Source: Pycnopodia helianthoides (taxonomy: Eukaryota; Echinodermata; Asteroidea; Forcipulatida; Asteriidae). Taken from it: a stretch of DNA of 64,000 nt. Below, piece by piece: positions 60,123 through 64,000 of this stretch; position 1 is the stretch's first letter; each line of letters opens with the position of its first letter. The position numbers and the translations under genes were made by a program. The stretch lies in assembly GCA_032158295.1 (NCBI GenBank), contig CM063254.1, forward strand, positions 3,759,538 through 3,823,537. Direction: 5' to 3'. The notes under the pieces were generated by a model. It searched no databases and was not told the origin of the DNA. It saw only the letters and a program-made list of their open reading frames with translations.

Positions 60123-60469
60123 TAATTCATGGAGTGTCGTGCACAGCGAGCATCTCAAAAGTTCTACTTGGATTGTATTAAGTATTCCAGCACCTCCAAT
60201 TGGACCGTTCCGTTTAAGACCGCATGCTGGAACAGTCCGAAGTTGGAATGTTCAAAACAAAAACTTGCATCACTTGTGTATTGATAGATCCAGCACTTCA
60301 CTCGTGTAAGATTGATCCAGCACTTCACCCGTGTAGGATTGCTCACTGTACTTCGGCACAATGATGAGGTCTAACGTAATGTTCTGGCGGTCCAATTTTT
60401 TTTATATATTTTTTTTATGGGATATCGCCTAACTCACAAGGCCGAACGGCCACTCAAGGTGGGGGCTAC

Positions 60470-60775
60470 ACTTAACTGATTTGGGCTGTTGACCCAAATC
60501 AACTGACACCAGAGGCACGTTGCCACCTACTCCTGGGGCTGAAACAGGGTTACCCCCTTTACAGTCCGTAAGGATGTAGGCATGGGTATCATCCACTGGG
60601 AGCCTGGCTGGTAGAGTAGAATGCACTACCTTCCCAACTTTTTACGAAGCAATTATGGTTAAGTGCCTTGCTCAAGGGCACAAGTGTCATGACCGGGATT
60701 CGAACCCACACTGTGCTGCTGACAACACCAGAGCTTGGGTCCAGTGAACTAGACTACTCGGCCACGACACGCCAC
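60470..60775 (-). mobile_element. tRNA-derived SINE, family S (copy 5)
   Basis: Minus: GTGGCCGAGTAGTCTAGTTC head, GTGTGGGTTCGAATCCCGGT B-box, CACTTGTGCCCTTGAGCAAG, then a longer family tail. PACRGL intron 1. Confidence 0.9.
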
Positions 60776-61080
60776 AGCAGGTGTGTGCCCTTAGGAACAT
60801 TCTTTTGTGCCTACAACATTGAGACGCTCCCTTAGCAAGTCCAAAATCCATCAAAATATTCCACGCTATGGTGTTTACTCAACACCCAAATGTTCCGAGA
60901 CAAAATTCCATGAATTCCTTAATATGCGAGTGTGTGGTTTGGTATAGTACCCAATCCATCAAACTCAACAAACCCATTAGAAATGTTGCTCCTGAGTTGT
61001 AGGGTGATTGGGGCCACTTAATGTTAAACCTACATGTAACATTACAACTTGAGAATTGTTATAAAAAATAATATAATTAC

Positions 61081-61248
61081 CGGATCAATAGTTTTTGGAT
61101 TCAGTCGATCAGACGGCTTCTTCACAGGCCGAGCTGCCAGTCCTGCCTCCCTGGTGCCCTGGGCATTTTTGGTTGGCGTCAGACCAGATGCTCTGGATTG
61201 CTGCGAGGGTTTACCGGGCGTTCTTGACTGGGATCTTGATGATGCCAT
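61081..61248 (-). CDS. PACRGL: PACRGL exon 1 of the coding region (residues 1-56)
   Basis: The ATG at 61246-61248 (ATCAATGGC context) is preceded in frame by TGA three codons upstream, so it is the first possible start. The exon encodes a Ser/Arg/Gln-rich, probably disordered N-terminus (MASSRSQSRTPGKPSQQSRA) and ends with KKPSDRLNPKTIDP; the last block matches the vertebrate PSDKLNPKTI motif. Donor CCG|GTAATTAT, phase 0. The gene product belongs to the ParcG family; PACRG itself joins A and B tubules of doublet microtubules, whereas the role of PACRGL is less settled, with cilia likely. Confidence 0.95.
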
Positions 61249-61276
61249 TGATAATCACTCAGGGTGTCACTTTAAC
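61249..61276 (-). other. PACRGL 5' UTR segment and probable acceptor
   Basis: CTTTCATACCTCCAG before GTTAAAGTGACACC gives a plausible acceptor (AG at 61277-61278), 28 bases ahead of the ATG. If used, at least one upstream non-coding exon exists. The alternative is a promoter close by, but a family A MITE begins only 31 bases beyond. Confidence 0.5.
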
Positions 61277-61307
61277 CTGGAGGTATGAAAGGATTTGTAT
61301 GATTTGT

Positions 61308-61703
61308 TTAAAGGAACATTACAGAATTGGTTTTTGCTAACAAAACAGTTGCTGGCAGTGTAGGCACTTTATGTAATCCACCATATACATAAACTGACAA
61401 ACCTGTAAAAGTTTGAGATCGATCGGCCATCTGGGTCACGAGAAAATAGTGAAAAACCGATAACACATTTGCATGAAATCATGTAGATTCAACAAATGAA
61501 TAAAATGCTCACTATGAGCGATAAACTCCAATCGGAAAATTAGTTTACTCATTTCTCATCAAATATGGCATTTCAGACAGAAATATTTCAAGAGATGTTT
61601 TCTACTATCATCATCATTAGACCGTGTAAGTTTGATGTAAATCTGTGATAAAAAAGTATATATTACAAGTTTTTTTCTTACCAATTCTGTAATGTTCCTT
61701 TAA
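61308..61703 (+). mobile_element. TTAA-bounded MITE, family A (copy 9)
   Basis: Complete, opposite in orientation to PACRGL and starting about 60 bp upstream of its ATG. One insertion interrupts the central GAGCG dyad (CACTATGAGCG). Confidence 0.95.
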
Positions 61704-61799
61704 AAATGGACTGATCACATTATATCAGGCATATATTCATGATGTTTACGAGTGATTTGAAAGCAAGTCTACCACATACATGTAAATTACCAAAATGGT

Positions 61800-61967
61800 C
61801 TGGGCCCAATTTCACAGAGCTGCTTAAAAAACAAAGAGTAATGATAGCAGCCAAAGTGCCATGTCTCATGCACCATTTGTGACTGGTATCCTGCTCATTT
61901 CTGCTATTAAGCAGAACATTTTTTAAGCAATATTTTCTGCTTACGCAGCTCTATGTAATTGGGGCCC
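61800..61967. mobile_element. MITE with GGGCCCAATTTCACAGAGCT ends
   Basis: Left GGGCCCAATTTCACAGAGCT, right AGCTCTATGTAATTGGGGCCC; interior shortened compared with 46083-46275. Confidence 0.85.
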
Positions 61968-62109
61968 TTGTAGCAATCACAAGAATGTCAAATTGGATGC
62001 AGCTTTTTCCAAAGGACAATTCCAGTGAACAAAATATTTTGCAGGAGCACTAAATAGTCAAGACCAGGGGTGCGAAAGAGGCCATATCCTATACCCTGTA
62101 CGTTAATTA

Positions 62110-62350
62110 ATCCCAGGCCTGTAACAGGCTTTGCCCTAAACTTTTTCAGTGACTAGCCAACAGGACCAGTCAGCTTGTCAATTCATTAGTTGCCAAGCCT
62201 TTTCACTTGGCATATTTCATATTTACTGTAGGGATGCTGTTCAACTCTGAATTAACCAGCCGGACCACTTGCAGTGAATTTTGACTGAGGGTGTTTATAA
62301 CTAGCATTTGGCCAGCGGACCACTGTTAAGGGAGAATGCTGTGTAATGTT
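62110..62350 (+). repeat. Dispersed repeat, GAGGACCAGT family (other orientation)
   Basis: TTTGCCCTAAACTTTTTCAG, GACCAGTCAGCTTGTCAAT and ATTAACCAGCCGGACCACTT mirror the 56640-56840 copy. Confidence 0.55.
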
Positions 62351-62689
62351 TATAAAGACATGCCTGCTACACAGAAAAAGCTACACGTTTTTGTGTGACT
62401 CTGCCAAGTCCCTTCATACTGGGTTTTTGTGAGTGTTGGTTAATAGTTGCAGTACATGTAAGTGTAACCCTTAATAATAATACGCAAGGGATAGCACTTT
62501 ATCACATCCGATGGGCGTTTCAAAGCGCTCAGTATTTTTCCTGCAAGGTATATAATGTGGAGAGCTCTATGTTTTGAAGTATGAGACACTCTTTCCTTTA
62601 CATAGCACCATGTAATGGTTTACAAAGTGCTGTGGCGCATATGCAGCCAATCAAACCAGGAACACCGGGCGAACCTCTTCTCTTACATG

Positions 62690-62894
62690 TCTTAGCGATA
62701 AGTGTAACTGGGTTCTTTTACGTGCATTACATTTACACAACACACCGGGACCTTCGGCTTTACGTCCCATCCAAAGGACGAAGCAATGATGGTTAAGTGT
62801 CTTGCTTATGGGCACAAGTGTCACGACCGGGACTCGAACCCACACTCTGCCAATCAGAAACACCAGAGCTTGAGTCCGGTGTTCTTATCCGCTC
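62690..62894 (-). mobile_element. tRNA-derived SINE, family S (copy 6)
   Basis: Minus: GAGCGGATAAGAACACCGGA, GTTTCTGATTGGCAGAGTGT, GGGTTCGAGTCCCGGTCGTG, then CCCATAAGCAAGACACTTAA and the CCTTTGGATGGGACGTAAAG tail ending in GTTACACTTATCG. Confidence 0.93.
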
Positions 62895-63095
62895 GGCGAT
62901 AAGTGTAACTGGGTTCTTTTACGTGCATTACATTTACACAACACACGGGACCTTCGGCTTTACGTCCCATCCGAAGGACGAAGTAATGATGGTTAAGTGT
63001 CTTGCTTAAGGACACAAGTGTCACGACCGGGACTCGAACCCACACTCTGCCAATCAGAAACACCAGAGCTTATCCGCTCGGCCACAACACGCCAC
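62895..63095 (-). mobile_element. tRNA-derived SINE, family S (copy 7), tandem with copy 6
   Basis: Nearly identical to the preceding unit and fused to it at GGCGATAAGTGTAACTGGGT. It keeps the distal CGTGTTGTGGCCGAGCGGAT head that copy 6 has lost, but lacks ATCTTATCC-side bases between ACCAGAGCTT and ATCCGCTCGG. Confidence 0.93.
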
Positions 63096-63127
63096 GATCT
63101 TCCCAATGGTCCCAGACCAGAGGGTTA

Positions 63128-63300
63128 TGACGAACCATGGGTAAAATTGTGCATGTTTTTGTGACTTTTCTTCTGCATTTTAAACGTACCAAGTTGTACA
63201 ATTAAAATGTTGTGACGAACCATGGGTAAAATTGTGCATGTTTTTGTAACTTTTTTTCTTCATTTTAAAAGTACCCAAGTAGTGCAATTAAAATTTTGAG
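63128..63300. repeat. Two tandem copies of an approximately 84-bp unit
   Basis: GACGAACCATGGGTAAAATT...GCATGTTTTTGT...GTACCAAGT...CAATTAAAAT at about 63130 and 63213. Confidence 0.9.
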
Positions 63301-63389
63301 AGAAAAAAAGTTTTAACACATGTTCCACCATAGCTCTTACTTTACTTAGGTCTATGGACATGACCAAGAGCTAGGAATATTGCAGCCAA

Positions 63390-63582
63390 GAGCAATTTCG
63401 GGTGGGCGACTAGAGTGACTAGACTTACTAGAAACGATAGAGCACAGGGAGATTGACTAGCTGGACCATGCACTGGAGCATGATCGATCTAGTAAATTCG
63501 AGAGCTACATCACACAGTGTCACTGTCACACTGTTTCTGGTTAGTCTAGTCACTCTAGTCGCCCACCCGAACTTGCTCCAAG
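63390..63582. repeat. Inverted repeat with CACTCTAGTCGCCC arms
   Basis: GAGCAATTTCGGGTGGGCGA then CTAGAGTGACTAGACT at the left mirrors AGTCTAGTCACTCTAG then TCGCCCACCCGAACTTGCTC at the right; arms about 36 bp, spacer about 115 bp. Confidence 0.9.
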
Positions 63583-63747
63583 CGTTCGTGCGCACTTTTG
63601 ATTAAAAACCACTGCTTCAAAGCCCCACAAAACCACTTGCATCTGGCAATGATTTGTAATGACAACATTGACATAAAATGCAAAGTCATTTTCTGTGTAT
63701 GATTCCGTCACGTCATTCCTATCACTCAGTGTGCTTTGTGTGGTGAT

Positions 63748-63940
63748 ACTGATATAGAGTGGAATATTTATTACCAACTTCAACTTGTGTGTGTCCACAC
63801 ATAAACAGTATCCCACTGCTGCCATCAGGTGGTGATATAGAGTGGAATATTTATTACCAACTTTAAAATGTGTGCGTCCACACACAAATAGCATCCCACC
63901 GCTGCCACCATGTGGAGATATTATGTAGAGTGGAATATTA
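63748..63940. repeat. Tandem repeat, about 82-bp unit, 2.3 copies
   Basis: TAGAGTGGAATATTTATTAC, then GTGTGTGTCCACACATAAAC and ATCCCACTGCTGCCA, repeats at 63755, 63837 and partly at 63917. The minus-strand frame 63550-63984 runs through it and is a repeat artefact. Confidence 0.9.
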
Positions 63941-64000
63941 ATTGCTTTGCCATAACTTAGGAGAGGATGATGCGCATGGCCCATGGAGGCGAGGTTGCAG

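Noticed and set aside
63550..63984. 144-aa minus-strand frame at the right edge
   Set aside because: Runs through the 82-bp tandem repeat and part of an inverted repeat; no domain and no splice evidence.

Overview
This is animal nuclear DNA, most likely from an echinoderm and by repeat style probably a sea star. That assignment is inference: several dispersed repeats match families I associate with echinoderm genomes, the genes have introns, and interspersed TTAA-flanked elements and tRNA-derived SINEs fill most of the sequence. There is no bacterial-style gene packing, no CRISPR array, no rRNA, and no intact tRNA that I can support.

The clearest gene is a PACRGL (parkin co-regulated like) orthologue on the minus strand. 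Its seven coding exons run from the ATG at 61248 down to the stop at 37467. All six introns are GT-AG, all phases agree, and the predicted protein is 234 aa. The ATG follows an in-frame stop and a probable acceptor, so at least one 5' non-coding exon and the promoter lie upstream, perhaps outside the window. A tandem AATAAA pair at 37329-37338 is the likely 3' end. The introns hold SINEs, MITEs, LINE tails and several tandem arrays.

About 1.2 kb beyond the PACRGL 3' end, on the same strand, I find a second, unrecognised three-exon reading frame (36092 down to 32655, 161 aa) with compatible splice phases. It is the best candidate for an undescribed gene here. Weaker exon candidates are a terminal-exon-like frame at 13211-13399 (+), a short frame at 31351-31548 (+) and a possible first exon at 8151-8201 (+).

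By region: 1-1.5 kb holds a long CT microsatellite and a GATGGCTGCC minisatellite. The stretch from 3 to 25 kb is intergenic repeat DNA with foldbacks, MITEs and a LINE tail split by a MITE. From 25.2 to 27.0 kb there is a 1.8-kb minisatellite containing a 409-bp duplication. From 27.9 to 29.8 kb there is a composite terminal-inverted-repeat region followed by a 44-bp-stem hairpin. The stretch from 32 to 36 kb holds the unrecognised gene with a tandem array in its first intron. From 37.4 to 61.3 kb is PACRGL, and 61.3-64 kb holds a MITE, tandemly duplicated SINEs, a foldback and short tandem duplications.

Nine copies of one roughly 390-bp TTAA-bounded MITE are the most abundant recognisable element. 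Nothing here looks like a multi-gene system. The two minus-strand genes are neighbours, and no functional link between them is shown by the sequence.
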